64,000 bases of DNA from Symbiodinium natans (GCA_905221605.1 CAJNDS010002161.1:292033-356032); one strand, 5' to 3'; shown: positions 23,162-33,989, numbered from the stretch's first letter. Notes: generated by a model from the sequence alone, not told the origin. Program-made: numbers and translations.

Positions 23162-23303
23162 CCGTCGATTGTTTGGAGTGCTCGACCACCGGCACGTTTC
23201 TTGGGCGTCAGTTGATCAACATCTTGCACCTTGATGAGGATCAAGGCCACTCACAGTCGAGATACAGCATACCAGTCTGGCTACCACAACTGCTCCCAAG
23301 CAG
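23162..23303 (+). CDS. Cys-rich exon 2 of a plus-strand gene
   Basis: 142 nt after a pyrimidine-rich acceptor (TCTCTCTAAG) and before AG|GTGCC. In phase 2+138+2 it encodes VDCLECSTTGTFLGRQLINI and continues open for 26 more residues (…DEDQGHSQSRYSIPVWLPQ…). Its start phase complements the exon at 22469. No methionine is needed because it is internal, so a start-based search would miss it. The following exon may be 23768-23838. Confidence 0.5.
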
Positions 23304-23767
23304 GTGCCAGCCCACGCAACAGGAGAGATCGGGTTGAAGGTTGAGGGTTGAGGGTTGGGGGTAGCTCGGGGATCCAGGCTTCGCAGGGCTCCAACTTCGT
23401 CCCAAAAACCGCTGAAACCCCTAAACACCCTCAAACCCTAAAACCCCTAAACTCCCCAAACCCCCTAAACCTCCAAACCACGAAATCCCTAAACCCCTAA
23501 ACTAGGCCCTAAACCCCGAAAAACCTAAACCCACTAACCCGCCAACGAAGTACTACATAGCCGGAAAATCCTAAAACAAAACTAAACCCTAAACCCTAAA
23601 CCACCCCAAGACCCTGACCCCCCCCCCCCCCCCCCAAAAAAAAAAAACAAACAAACAAACAAAAACTAACAAAAAAACAACCAAAGATTTTATATATAAA
23701 AACACACACACACACAAACAAAAACTAACAAAAAAACAACGAACATACTACATCGCTGGGCTCCCAG

Positions 23768-23838
23768 GCATGGTGAGCTGCCGCGCCCGGCTGAAGCTGA
23801 CCAAGGCGACCAGGGAGGTCCGGAACAGCATCTGGAAG
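23768..23838 (+). CDS. candidate exon 3, Cys-rich gene
   Basis: 71 nt between CCCAG|G and AAG|GTGGTGG. Two frames are open: one compatible with the phase left by 23303 (HGELPRPAEADQGDQGGPEQ), the other giving MVSCRARLKLTKATREVRNS. The splice borders are better supported than the frame. Confidence 0.35.
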
Positions 23839-23879
23839 GTGGTGGTGGGGATTTTAATGGCCCCAAACCCTAAACACCA

Positions 23880-23972
23880 AACCCGAAACCCTAAACCCTA
23901 AACCCTAAACCCTAAACCCTAAACCCTAAACCCTAAACCCTAAACCCTAAACCCTAACCCTAAACCCTAAAC
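23880..23972 (-). repeat. CCCTAAA array
   Basis: About 13 heptamers. Confidence 0.95.
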
Positions 23973-24503
23973 CGCCTAAACTGCCTAAACCCGAATCCTT
24001 AAGGTTCAGGCTTAAGATTTTGTGCTTTATAGTTGCAGTTCAGCTACCGTTGCCACAGGTCGCTGTAACAAGAGTCCCCCCCCCCCCCCCCTGTTTGGGG
24101 GGTTTGGGGGTTTAGGGTTGGGTTCAGGGCTTAAGGAAGCTTAGTACTTTGGGGTTGGGGTTTGGGTTTCAGGGCCTCAGGGTTTTCAGGGTTCAGAGCT
24201 TAGGATGTCAAGGGACTAGCAGGATTTAGGGGGCACTAAGATTCGCAACCCTCCTGCCTTTTGCCCCAAACCCTACCCCCAAAACCCTTCAACCTGGGGT
24301 ATGTAACCCAAGGTTCCCGAATGCTCCCCGTGAACCTAAACCCCAAACCCTAAACCCTAAACCCTAAACCCTAAAAACCTAAAGCCTAAACCCTATACCC
24401 TAAACCCCAAACCCTAGTACTCCCGTAAGAACCCTATCAGAAACCCGTCCGCGCCTCCACTATCCGAACCATGCCACAGTCCTGTCGAGGCTTCGAAGTT
24501 GCC

Positions 24504-24558
24504 GGGTTTTAGGGTTTAGGGTTTAGGGTTTAGGGTTTAGGGTTTAGGGTTTAGGGTT
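24504..24558 (+). repeat. TTTAGGG array
   Basis: Seven heptamers. Confidence 0.95.
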
Positions 24559-24664
24559 TTTTCCCCCCCGTCTTCCATTAAAGCAGAAAAGCCGGAACTG
24601 CAATAAGACATCCAGGAAAGTGCTTCGGCCTAGTCATACATAGTCTGAATGCATGCTGGTCCAT

Positions 24665-24980
24665 GCTAAACCCTGAACCCTGAACCCTGAACCCTGAACC
24701 CTGAACCCTAAACCCTAAACCCTAAACCCTAAACCCTAAACCCTAAACCCTAAACCCTAAACCCTAAACCCTAAACCCTAAACCCTAAACCCTAAACCCT
24801 AAACCCTACCCCTAAACCCTAAACCCTAAACCCTAAACCCTAAACCCTAAACCCTAAACCCTAAACCCAAAACCCTAAACCCAAACCCCTAAACCCTAAA
24901 CCCTAAACCCTAAACCCTAAACCCTAAACCCTAAACCCTAAACCCTAAACCCTAAACCCTAAACCCTAAACCCTAAACCT
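24665..24980 (-). repeat. longest CCCTAAA array
   Basis: About 44 units over 315 bp. It starts with five CCCTGAA units, then is nearly perfect. Confidence 0.98.
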
Positions 24981-25045
24981 GACTCAGGGAAACAAAAGCT
25001 GGCGTAATGAGGCTTAGGGCATTAGGATTTCGAGGTTGGATTCAG

Positions 25046-25092
25046 GACGACTGGGAAGCCCTCCATGCCCTGTACCAACCACTGCGCCAGAG
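25046..25092 (+). CDS. possible exon, unassigned
   Basis: 47 nt between TTCAG|GAC and a GA-type donor (CAGAG|GACTC), encoding DDWEALHALYQPLRQ. Both borders show the AG|G context known for dinoflagellate introns. Could belong to the Cys-rich plus-strand gene upstream. No family recognised. Confidence 0.35.
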
Positions 25093-25324
25093 GACTCGTC
25101 CAGTTTTGAGGGTTGGGATTTAGGGGGTTGGGATTTAGCGGCCCTAAACCCTAAACCCTAAACCCGAAACCCTAAACCCAAAAACCCTTTTGAAGCGCAC
25201 CCTAAAGACTTGGTAGCTCAGCAACCATCCCGGAATAAGGGTACGCTTTGTTTTTGGGGTTGGTTGCCCGTCCAAAAAAAGGGGTGCAAGGTACAATTGG
25301 GCAAGAAGATCTTTCACTAATATA

Positions 25325-25380
25325 GTCTCGATCCCTATAGATTTAGGGTTTAGGGTTTAGGGTTTAGGGTTTAGGTTTTA
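25325..25380 (+). repeat. TTTAGGG array
   Basis: Seven heptamers. Confidence 0.9.
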
Positions 25381-25977
25381 GGGCGTACGTTCCGGCCGTC
25401 CTCTCGGTGAAGCAGCGCACCCGTCTCAGTGCTGAATATGTCGAAGCCTGGTAGTCGGGTGTCTAGGTTTGTAAAGGAGGTCTAAGTCCAAGCGGATCAC
25501 ACAAATAGGAAGCCTTATGTAGGGAGATCTTGGAAAGAGATTAGAGAGTCCTTGCGAATAGGGCCTCACGAGACATGTCCTCCTGCGTTTTCTGCTTTTC
25601 TGCGTAGAGAGGACCATGAAGCCCTACCCGGGGCCATCGTTGTCGCTCCTATGGTTGGGGTACCTTTATGGTGCTATGGCTAGCATGATATGCATTTGGA
25701 AGCATCCAGAAGAACAACCACCGGAAAGCCGGAAACCCTAAAACCCCAATACTAAAGAAACTGTATTTAGCAAGCCCTATACGAAAACGCTGAATCCCAA
25801 ACCCCTCTGAGCCTTTTCAAAGCGTGCACATGTTTCTATTTGGGATTTAAGGTGCTGGGACTGTGCTGGGCTTGTTCCTGTGGAATTCACACCCTAACAG
25901 GGTTTAGGGTTGAGGGCTTAGGGTTTAAAACCTCATAAGACCTAAGCCAAGGTGGGGCAAAGCCCTAAACAGGAAAC

Positions 25978-26070
25978 CCTAAACCCTAAACCCCAAACCC
26001 CGAACCCTAAACCCTAAACCCTAAACCCTAAACCCTAAACCCCAAACCCTATACCCTAAACCCCAACCCC
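25978..26070 (-). repeat. CCCTAAA array
   Basis: About 12 mixed heptamers. Confidence 0.9.
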
Positions 26071-26404
26071 TACCCCGGCCTCGTGCTCGGCCAATCGCGA
26101 GGCAGGATCCATCCTCTCGTGGCGGAGGGCTGCCCAAGCCCAAGTCAAAAGGTGACACTCTCAACATCTTGGCCACTTTCCTGTAAATCCGTTTAGGGTT
26201 TAGGATTTAGGGTTTAGGGTTTAGGGTTTAGGGTAACTAATCCTCAAGCAATACAGTAAACTCCAGAAAGTTGGAACATGGTTTAAGGATATTAGAGGTG
26301 GGATTCCCTTTAGTATGCCTTTGGGGTATGAGGGGTAAAGATGTTCAAACTTTTTGGAGTTTACTGTACACCAAAATGGGGTATCTAGACCCAAGAGTAA
26401 GCTC

Positions 26405-26497
26405 GGAATAAGCAGGGTGCCCCCTGTTTTGGTTTAGAGGGACGTAGAAGGGAACCTAAAACCCGACAACAAAAAGAGGGAATAAGGGCATATTCTG
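26405..26497. mobile_element. repeat family E, copy 1
   Basis: Ends with AAAAAGAGGGAATAAGGGCA and has internal GGGTGCCCC and GGGAACCTAA. The same order of motifs occurs at 60459-60542, and related pieces at 45403, 60945 and 61105. Confidence 0.6.
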
Positions 26498-26935
26498 GAA
26501 TTTCGGGTTACCCTACACCCTAGACCCTAAACCCTAAACCCCTAATCCCTAAACCCCTAGACCCGAAATAATAAGGACTAGCCTTGAGGGCTTCGGATGT
26601 AGAGTTTTGGGAGGAAGCCCGAACGATGATGCTTCATCCCAAGTGATCTTTGGGCCGGACGCCCAAATCCTTCAAAGGTGGGTACTGACTTTATGGCTAC
26701 ATTTGCATGTTCAGATTTGAAACAGGTTGTAAAAGGACTGCTATTTGGGGCTGCAGACACCTAAGCCCTAAACCCGAAGCCCCAAACCCTGCACAAACAT
26801 ACACACACACACACAGATGCTAGACTTGGATTTCTGACTGCCGACCTGGTTGAAGGCGAGGCAAAGAATCTCCTGGTGGTGTGCAATGTGCAAGGCTGGG
26901 CCGTTGTCGGCGAAGGTTCGAGAGTACGTATATCT

Positions 26936-27039
26936 GAAATTGCTTAAGAACCCCTCCCACAGAAACACCCTATATTACCCTTACAAGGAAGAATATTTTT
27001 TTTTTTGTTTGGGGGGGGGGGGTTCTGAAGCAATTGGTA
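26936..27039. mobile_element. MITE-like element family H, copy 2
   Basis: Inverted repeats AAATTGCTTAAGAACCCC and GGTTCTGAAGCAATT. The GGGG of the right arm is expanded to a 12-nt G run next to a T run. Confidence 0.8.
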
Positions 27040-27268
27040 GATAGGGTTTCGGGTTTGTCACATGCAGCTTCCACCCTCTCCTCGGGAGATCTCCTTGCAT
27101 CTTCCGCAGCCATCACCTAGCAAGAGATGCTGATGTTTGAGAAATGTGCCTTGTCTAAAGGGTCTGCATTTTGTCTGTCCTTTCTGGTATGTATAGGTTT
27201 TCTTAAGTTTTGGGGCTCTAAATGGTGCTTTTGTCTTATCCTCGCTGGGGACAGCGACATGATGGTGT

Positions 27269-27284
27269 GGGGGGGGGGGGGGGG
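27269..27284 (+). repeat. poly(G) tract
   Basis: 14 or more G. Confidence 0.85.
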
Positions 27285-27677
27285 TTGGGTTTAGGGGGTT
27301 TTGTAGGGCTTTCGGGCTTCCTTGCGGTGCGGAGCCTAGGATCTGTAGGGAGCCCAAGAAGGAACCTGAAATTTCGCGTAAAAACCAGAGGCAACCTCCA
27401 AAGCCACTGCTGAACACTTCGCCAGAGAACCACACAACGCTCCTCGGAAGCCATGTGCCCTTAACCCTGAACCCTAGACCCTCAACCCTAAACCCTACTC
27501 CCTAAACCCTGACCCTAAACCCGAAACTCGAACCTTAAAACCCTAAACCCTAAACTTAAAAACCTAAACCTTAAAATCCTAAGCCCTAGATTGCCCCCGC
27601 CCTCCGGTCCGGACCTTCCCCGCCAGGGCTCCCCTGGCCTTAGATACTCCGAGGGGTGGGGTTTGTTAAGGTTCGGA

Positions 27678-27766
27678 ACGAAGAGCTTGATTATCGGCTT
27701 CTCTTTTTAGGGTTTTGGGTTTAGGGTTTAGGGTTTAGGGTTTAGGGTACGAAGAGCTTTATTATC
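27678..27766 (+). repeat. telomere-like tract flanked by 18-bp direct repeats
   Basis: ACGAAGAGCTTGATTATC at 27678-27695 recurs with one change at 27749-27766. TTTAGGG units lie between. Confidence 0.85.
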
Positions 27767-27797
27767 AAGGGAGTCATACTCGGACCCCTAACCCTAA

Positions 27798-27890
27798 GGG
27801 TCCATGTACCTAAGCAGGAAAGACTTAGGCCCTACCTCATATATAGGGACTGCTGGGTCCCAGGAATATTAGAGTAAGGTACATGGACCC
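27798..27890. mobile_element. foldback element with 14-bp perfect termini
   Basis: GGGTCCATGTACCT and its exact reverse complement bound 93 bp. The termini resemble family B (GGGTCCTAAGTACCT), so this may be a diverged relative. Confidence 0.75.
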
Positions 27891-28004
27891 ATGTGGCAAG
27901 GACATAGCCCTCAGGGTCCCCTTAAGAGACTCCCAGCACGGCCCTTATGCAGCCTTGGAGGATACAACCTTAGCGGCCCAAGGTAACATCACATGATCTG
28001 CAGC

Positions 28005-28095
28005 GATGTGGGGGGGGTTCATGTAGCTTTTAGGGAGGAGTGGGGAGCATAAGTGGGAACCTTGGGTTAACCCCCCTCCCAAAACGACCCCCTTG
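28005..28095. mobile_element. repeat family F, copy (minus orientation)
   Basis: Contains GGGAACCTTGGGTTAACCCC, the complement of the AACCCAAGGTTCCC core of the copies at 55186 and 56487. Confidence 0.7.
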
Positions 28096-28716
28096 ACTTG
28101 AATAAGGAGAGCCCTCCTTCACTTCCGCCCAAAGGGTACCCTCAACCCTCAAACCCTAAAATCCGATCCTGAAACCCGACAACCCCTAAAGCCCTAAACC
28201 CTCACACCCTGTGACCCTACTACCCTAAAACCCCAAAACCCTACAAAAAAAGGTCTCCTTCATGGCTCACCTCAAAACGGGTGCAGGGTAGTCGTTGAGG
28301 CGCCCCGGCAGTGAGTTTAGGAGGTTTCTCGCTGGTTTGGGAGGTCGAAGACCAAAGTAGCAACCCCCCAAAGCCTTCTCAACCCTCCCCTATATATATC
28401 CCCCCCCCCCCCCCCTAATCTTAAGCCCGCCCCCTACCGCCCCAATATTAGATACTCCTCTTGTGGCTCGTTTATCGTGTATGGTGAATCTTTTATTGTA
28501 ATTAGGGGGTAGGAAGGTTTTATACTAGGAAAAAGAATCCAGTTTTTTGTCCCCATGCAAACCCAAACCCCTTACAACTTAGACCCGAGCGGGCCTCGTA
28601 AACCCCAAACCCTAAACCCTAAACCCTGAACCCTGCACCCTAAACCCTAAACTATAAACCCTAAACCCTAAACCCTAAACCCCAAGCTTGGGATGTCTCC
28701 GGGGCCTGGAAGGGCC

Positions 28717-28821
28717 TCAGGTTTCTTTCTCTTGTGTTGCTGCGTTGAGGATTTTAAGGCTTGGGGCCTTCGTGATCGTCGATATAGGAACTTCGTGTCG
28801 GTTCCGGCCCCCTTCTGCCTG
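28717..28821 (-). CDS. candidate terminal exon, minus-strand gene
   Basis: 105 nt from a pyrimidine-rich acceptor (TACAATAG|CAG) to an in-frame TGA. It encodes 34 residues beginning QAEGGRNRHEVPISTITKAP and starts in phase 0. It lies downstream of the minus-strand coiled-coil-like exons at 33.4 and 30.4 kb and is a plausible 3' end for that gene. A plus-strand frame is also open here, so support is moderate. Confidence 0.35.
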   Translation of the reverse strand, partial: QAEGGRNRHEVPISTITKAPSLKILNAATQEKET

Positions 28822-28858
28822 CTATTGTAGGCTAAAACAAAGAGGGCCGAGCTTAGTG

Positions 28859-28962
28859 AACCCTAAACCCTAAACCCTAAACCCTAAGCCCTAAACCCTA
28901 AACCCTAAACCCGAAACCCGAAAACCCTAAACCCTAAACCCTAAACCCTAAACCCTAAAAGG
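28859..28962 (-). repeat. CCCTAAA array
   Basis: About 14 heptamers. Confidence 0.95.
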
Positions 28963-29066
28963 GTTTGGGGCAAGCAGGGGTGCCGTCCAGGCGCAGCCGA
29001 GTTCAGCGCCCCGCTTTCGGCATTGTTTGAGCCAAAGAGAAAGAGCGTGTTCTTCTGGATAGTAGT

Positions 29067-29162
29067 AGGGTTTAGGGTTTAGGGTTTAGGGTTTAGGGTT
29101 TAGGGTTTAGGGTTTAGGGTTTAGGGTTTAGGGTTTAGGGTTTAGGGTTTAGGGTTTAGGGT
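29067..29162 (+). repeat. TTTAGGG array
   Basis: 13 perfect heptamers. Confidence 0.98.
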
Positions 29163-29331
29163 ACTAGTCCAACCCTAAACGCGAAGACGCAAAAGCCCTA
29201 ACCCTGAGCCCAAGCTCCTCTCTTTTCGGGCCACGTGGGAAGGAAACCACCCCCAAACACAAACCCTAAACCCGAAACCCTGAATCCAAACCCAGCAAAA
29301 GCCCGAATACCCTGACCTCCCCCGAAACGCT

Positions 29332-29438
29332 ACTATAGGGGTCGGAATAAGTACGAATAGTATTCCCTTAACGTCCCTTAATTAATATACTAAAATAACC
29401 CCTAAAACCGTATTCAAACTATTCAGGCCCCTATGTTA
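29332..29438. mobile_element. MITE-like element family D, copy 1
   Basis: Imperfect inverted termini around ATAGGGGTCGGAATA. The internal GAATAGTATTCCCTTAACGT matches the reverse complement of the element at 61481-61588. Confidence 0.7.
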
Positions 29439-29544
29439 AGCCCTGAGCCCTAAATCCCAAACTGCAACCCGGGGCCGGCGCGGTCCCCGCCGACCCCCAG
29501 CCAACACACCCTCCAAACAAAAACCCAAGCCGAAACTCCCAAGA

Positions 29545-29598
29545 ACCCTAAACCCTAAACCCTAAACCCTAAACCCTAAACCCTAAACCCTAAACCCC
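29545..29598 (-). repeat. CCCTAAA array
   Basis: Seven heptamers. Confidence 0.95.
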
Positions 29599-30142
29599 TG
29601 ATCCGGATGCAGCTATGGGGCCCCTGCCCAAGAATGCCTTACTCAAGGTTTAGGGTGTATGGCTGACGGTCTGTAGGGCGTGGGGGTGGCAATAGACCCC
29701 ATAATGAAAAAAGAACACTTCTGAGCCCCACCACCTAATGATGAGACCCACCTGAGTTACCTATACTTGGGCCTTCTTTGGGTTTAGGGCTCAGGGCGTA
29801 GGACTTGGGACTTACAGGATGTCAAGCGTGACGGAATTCTGTGACTTCCGAACCCGGAACGCCTCTACATTCATGAGACCCGACAACCCCAAGCCTCCCA
29901 AATCCCCCCAAAGCCCCAAATCCGGACATCCCTTAAATCCCCCAAAATCCCCCAAAGCCCCCCCAAATCCCTCAAACCCCCCAAACCGGGGTCTAAACCC
30001 TAAACCCTAAACCCTAAACCCTAAACCCCTTAGGGTTCATCTTCGGGCGAAAAAAAGCTGTGCTCAGGGAACTCATGGCACGCGCCTCATCTTCGAGAGC
30101 TGCCCCTGGCCCAGCTGAATCTTCTCCTGGAAGGCTTTTTGG

Positions 30143-30373
30143 GTTTAGGGTTAGGGTTTAGGGTTTAGGGTTTAGGGTTTAGGGTTTAGGGTTTAGGGTT
30201 TAGGGTTTAGGGTTTAGGGTTTAGGGTTTAGGGTTTAGGGTTTAGGGTTTAGGGTTTAGGGTTTCGGGTTTCGGGTTTAGGGTTTAGGGTTTAGGGTTTA
30301 GAGTTTAGGGTTTAGGGTTTAGGGTTTAGGGTTTAGGGTTTAGGGTTTAGGGTTTAGGGTTTAGGGTTTAGGG
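30143..30373 (+). repeat. TTTAGGG array
   Basis: About 32 units over 230 bp with two TTTCGGG units in the middle. Confidence 0.98.
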
Positions 30374-30375
30374 GG

Positions 30376-30442
30376 TCATCATGTCAAAGCAGTGGCTGCA
30401 GCCGACCTCTGTCTCTTCGATCTTGCTATCCAGCGCATCGAT
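30376..30442 (-). CDS. exon with heptad-like segment, minus-strand gene
   Basis: Starts after GGCAG and encodes IDALDSKIEETEVGCSHCFD in phase 0. The a/d-like spacing of Ile, Leu, Ile and Val suggests a short coiled-coil followed by a C-x2-C pair. The 3' border is uncertain (GA-type donors near 30380-30390). Telomere-like arrays touch both ends of the island. Confidence 0.4.
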
Positions 30443-30514
30443 CTGCCATGGTTTGGGGTTCAGGGTTTCGGGTTTAGGGTTTCTAAGTTTAGGGTTCAGG
30501 GTTCAGGGTTCAGG

Positions 30515-30592
30515 GTTTAGGGTTTAGGGTTTAGGGTTTAGGGTTTAGGGTTTAGGGTTTAGGGTTAAGGGTTTAGGGTTTAGGGTTTAGGT
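30515..30592 (+). repeat. TTTAGGG array
   Basis: About 11 units. Confidence 0.95.
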
Positions 30593-30711
30593 GCAAGATA
30601 GCAGGTGCGGGGGCTCACTGTTCATGAGCACCACAACACTTCGCTGCCCCAAGTGGAGGCACAAGGCGTGGCAGACCAAACAAGTTATATACTTCATACT
30701 ACATACCAAGG

Positions 30712-30803
30712 CCCTAAACCCTAAACCCTAAACCCTAAACCCTAAACCCTAAACCCTAAACCCTAAACCCTAAACCCTAAACCCTAAACCCTAAACCCTA
30801 GCC
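30712..30803 (-). repeat. CCCTAAA array
   Basis: About 13 perfect heptamers. Confidence 0.98.
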
Positions 30804-30929
30804 CCACCATGAATGTGACAAGACAGAACAAGCAGCCTAGGCCCTGCTTCATTGATAGACCGGATGCCTGCTACGGAATCAGGCAACATGCAACAAGCAG
30901 AGGGGCAATACCAACGCACACATATGGCC

Positions 30930-32650
30930 TGCCAGCGTAGCAGGCAGGCTGCTCGATGCCAAGCGTCTAGCAGTCTAGCAGAGAACTGCGACACAGCTGC
31001 GAAGCAGCTGATGTCAAGCACGCAGTAGGCAGCTGAAGAACGGTAGTTTTCAACTGGGCATTGGCTGGTGCAGGTCTCTTTGTGGCAGTTTGTAACCTGC
31101 TTGGCTACAGAAGTGAGGCCAGGCAGGCTATTAGATGCCAAATGTCCCTCTGTAGCTTGTAGCGAAAAAGTGCTAGGCTGTTCATGAGCGACTCTCTGAA
31201 GAAAAAGCTGTGGGCGACTAGACTGCTGACAACATTGACGTATGTACGTGCGTATATATAATGAAAAATACAAAACAAACATAATAAATATAAACAGAAA
31301 AATCCGAAAAAATCTACGACAGACTGCATTCTATTGTATGACATGTGCATGCCATGGCAAGTGGACTGGTCACGCCAACGCCCAGTCCCTTCGGCCACGA
31401 CGTGTGCATGTTGCTCTGCGGCAGTTTATGACCTGCTGGCTGAGGCAGACAGCCAGGCAGGCTGTTAGATGCCAAGCATCTAGCACTTTCGCAGCGAACT
31501 ACCAGCAGCTGCGAAGCAGCTGATGGGGAGCACGTTGCAGGCAGCTGAAGAACGGTAGTTTTCAACTGCGCATTGGCTGGTGCAGGTCTTTCTGTGGCAG
31601 TTTGTAACCTGCTTGGCTACAGAAGTGAGGCCGGACAGGCTATTAGATGCCAAATGTCCCTCTGTAGCTTGTAGCTAAAACGTGCTAGGCTGTTCATGAG
31701 CGCCTCTCTGAGGAAAAGGCTGTTGGCGACTAGACTGCTGGCAAACATGTACGTATGTACGTGCGTGTATACAAAATAAACACAATAAAAATAAACAGCA
31801 AAAATCCGACATACAGATTGCATTCTATTGCATTATATATGTGCATGCCATGGCAAGTGGACTGATCACGCCTACGCCCAGTCCCTTCGGCCACGACGTG
31901 TGCATGTTGCTCTGCGGCAGTTTATGACCTGCTGGCTGAGGCAGACAGCCAGGCAGGCTGTTAGATGCCCAGCATCTAGCACTTTCGCAGGGAACTACCA
32001 GCAGCTGCGAAGCAGCTGATGGGGAGCACGTTGCAGGCAGCTGAAGAACGGTAGTTTTCAACTGCGCATTGGCTGGTGCAGATCTTTCTGTGGCAGTTTG
32101 TAACCTGCTTGGCTACAGAAGTGAGGCCAGGCAGGCTATTAGATGCCAAATGTCGCTCTGTAGCTTGTAGCTAGAAAGTGCTAGGCTGTTCATGAGCGCC
32201 TCTCTGAGGAAAAAGCAGTGGGCGACTAGACTGCTGACAACCATGTACGTATGTACGTGCGTGTATACAAAATAAACACAATAAAAATAAACAGCAAAAA
32301 TCCGACATACAGATTGCATTCTATTGTATTATATATGTGCATGCCATGGCAAGTGGACTGATCACGCCTACGCCCAGTCCCTTCGGCCACGACGTGTGCA
32401 TGTTGCTCTGCGGCAGTTTATGACCTGCTGGCTGAGGCAGACAGCCAGGCAGGCTGTTAGATGCCCAGCATCTAGCACTTTCGCAGCGAACTACCAGCAG
32501 CTGCGAAGCAGCTGATGGGGAGCACGTTGCAGGCAGCTGAAGAACGGTAGTTTTCAACTGCGCATTGGCTGGTGCAGGTCTTTCTGTGGCAGCTTGTAAC
32601 CTGCTTGGCTACAGAAGTGAGGCCAGGCAGGCTATTAGATGCCAGCTTGT
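30930..32650 (-). repeat. tandem satellite, units of about 500 bp
   Basis: About 3.5 units. The marker AAGTGAGGCC falls at 31111, 31623, 32119 and 32615, giving periods of 512, 496 and 496 bp. Each unit is itself a diverged dimer: GGCAGGCT(A/G)TTAGATGCC occurs twice per unit about 245 bp apart. Open frames recur at the same place in every unit on both strands. They are not obviously protein-like, and a non-coding satellite is preferred. Confidence 0.9.
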
Positions 32651-32675
32651 GCATGACTTCCATGCGCGAGGAGGA

Positions 32676-32835
32676 ACTCATTGGTTCCCCTACTTCCCCC
32701 CTCTACACTACCCCCCCTAGGTTCCCCCCCCATGGTTAAGGTTGATTTAGGGAGAACTCAGCCTAATAAAGGATATTCAAGGAGGGAACCTAGGGAAGGT
32801 ACAGGAATAGAGGGGGATAGTAGGGAAACCTACGA
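32676..32835. mobile_element. G/C-rich foldback related to family F
   Basis: CCCCTAGGTTCCCCCCC on the left is answered by GGGAACCTAGGGAAGG on the right. Confidence 0.5.
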
Positions 32836-33194
32836 GGAACTCCGAACGCCTGAGACTTGAGCGCATCCTTCAAATGCTCTCTCTTCTAGTAAATCATCTT
32901 GTTGCTGATGTGCCCACTCCGTTGTTGAGGCTTGGTGCTAGATGCCCACTGCCCTCTCGGTCGAAACTAAGACCCTTAGGGTATAGGGTTTAGGGCCAGC
33001 CGTTGTCCATTTTGAGTGCAGCCTTCTCACCTCCTGGGTCCCCAGCAACTTGGGAATAACATAGACTCCCTTTCAGCATGGAGTTTAGGATTTAGGGTTT
33101 AGGGTTTAGGGCAGATTGAAAAGAAGGGACGGCATAGGAAAAAACCCTAAAAGACCCGAAGACCCTAAAACCCTCAACCCTAAAACCCTAAAAC

Positions 33195-33295
33195 TTGGGA
33201 TGTTACCCCTTATACTAACAGTCCGCCATAGGGATTACAGTACAGGGTATGAACATCCCTATTCAGGACAGTCTGTATAAGGGGGAACATCCCAA
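33195..33295. mobile_element. MITE-like element family A, copy 3
   Basis: 101 bp with termini TTGGGATGTTACCCCTTATA and GGGGGAACATCCCAA. Best preserved copy of the family. Confidence 0.85.
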
Positions 33296-33344
33296 CCTTA
33301 TCCCTAAACCCTAAACCCTAAACCCTAAACCCTACACCCTAAAC

Positions 33345-33418
33345 CCGATTGCAGATGTCGCCTCTGTCTGACCCTTGGCCCGGAGTACGTTCAGCTTCGT
33401 CTCCACTGCCCCGATTTC
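33345..33418 (-). CDS. coiled-coil-like exon, minus-strand gene
   Basis: 74 nt (72+2) from CATCAG|GAA to GG|GTTTAG. It encodes EIGAVETKLNVLRAKGQTEA followed by Thr-Ser-Ala-Ile. The first 15 residues fit a heptad pattern. The donor GT is the first GT of a TTTAGGG tract, so the intron begins directly with telomere-like repeat. Confidence 0.5.
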
Positions 33419-33681
33419 CTGATGCCAGGGTTTAGGGTTTAGGGTTTAGGGTTCAGGGTTTAGGGTTTACCCTGAAAGTAGAGTTTAGTGCTTGGGGGCC
33501 CCAAAGGCACTTTTGAGTTGAAGGTTGCCAAGGCTCGTTTCCCAAACCTGCCCTACAATTCTAAAACCCTCAGCCCTACAGCCTCAACCCCAAAAGAAAC
33601 CCTAAGCCACCCAAATAAGCCTAAACCCTACACTAAACCCTAAACTCCCCCTCAGATGACCTAAAAGCCCTGAACCCTAAA

Positions 33682-33790
33682 CCCAAAGGGTCCTAAGTAC
33701 CTATATAGTAGAAAGTAGGGTTTCTATAGTAGAAATTACTATTATGGTTTGGGTAAGTGTCCCCCATATAGGTACTTAGGACCCTTTGGG
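33682..33790. mobile_element. MITE-like element family B, copy 1
   Basis: 109 bp with perfect 25-bp inverted termini beginning CCCAAAGGGTCCTAAGTACC. An inverted relative lies at 63267-63393. Confidence 0.9.
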
Positions 33791-33854
33791 AAACCAAGAA
33801 AGCCCAAGACCTTAAATCCGTCCCCTCCATCACCAGACACTTTCCGCCCCATGC

Positions 33855-33887
33855 CTGGTCAAGCTGCTCACGTTGGATCAGAAGCTC
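33855..33887 (-). CDS. coiled-coil-like exon split by a telomere-repeat intron, 3' part
   Basis: 33 nt, phase 0 to 0, encoding ELLIQREQLDQ, between CCAG|GAG and CAG|GCATGG (GC donor). Upstream of the 91-bp intron, the exon at 33979-33994 supplies CLQHQ in the matching phase. Gln/Glu/Leu-rich, coiled-coil-like. Confidence 0.5.
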
Positions 33888-33989
33888 CTGGTGCTGAATT
33901 TGGGGTTTAGGTTTTAGGGTTTAGGGTTTAGGGTTTAGGGTTTAGGTTTTAGGGTTTAGGGTTTAGGGTTTAGGGCTCCTGGTGCTGAA
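33884..33989 (-). repeat. telomere-repeat intron bounded by 15-bp direct repeats
   Basis: GCTCCTGGTGCTGAA is present at 33884-33898 and again at 33975-33989. Only TTTAGGG/TTTTAGGG units lie between. The two copies span the donor and acceptor sites of the proposed 91-bp intron (33888-33978). Confidence 0.85.

Noticed and set aside
30930-32650. Recurrent frames of 63-163 codons in the 500-bp satellite as a gene family
   Set aside because: Frames recur because the DNA repeats; the peptides are open on both strands and show no recognisable domain.
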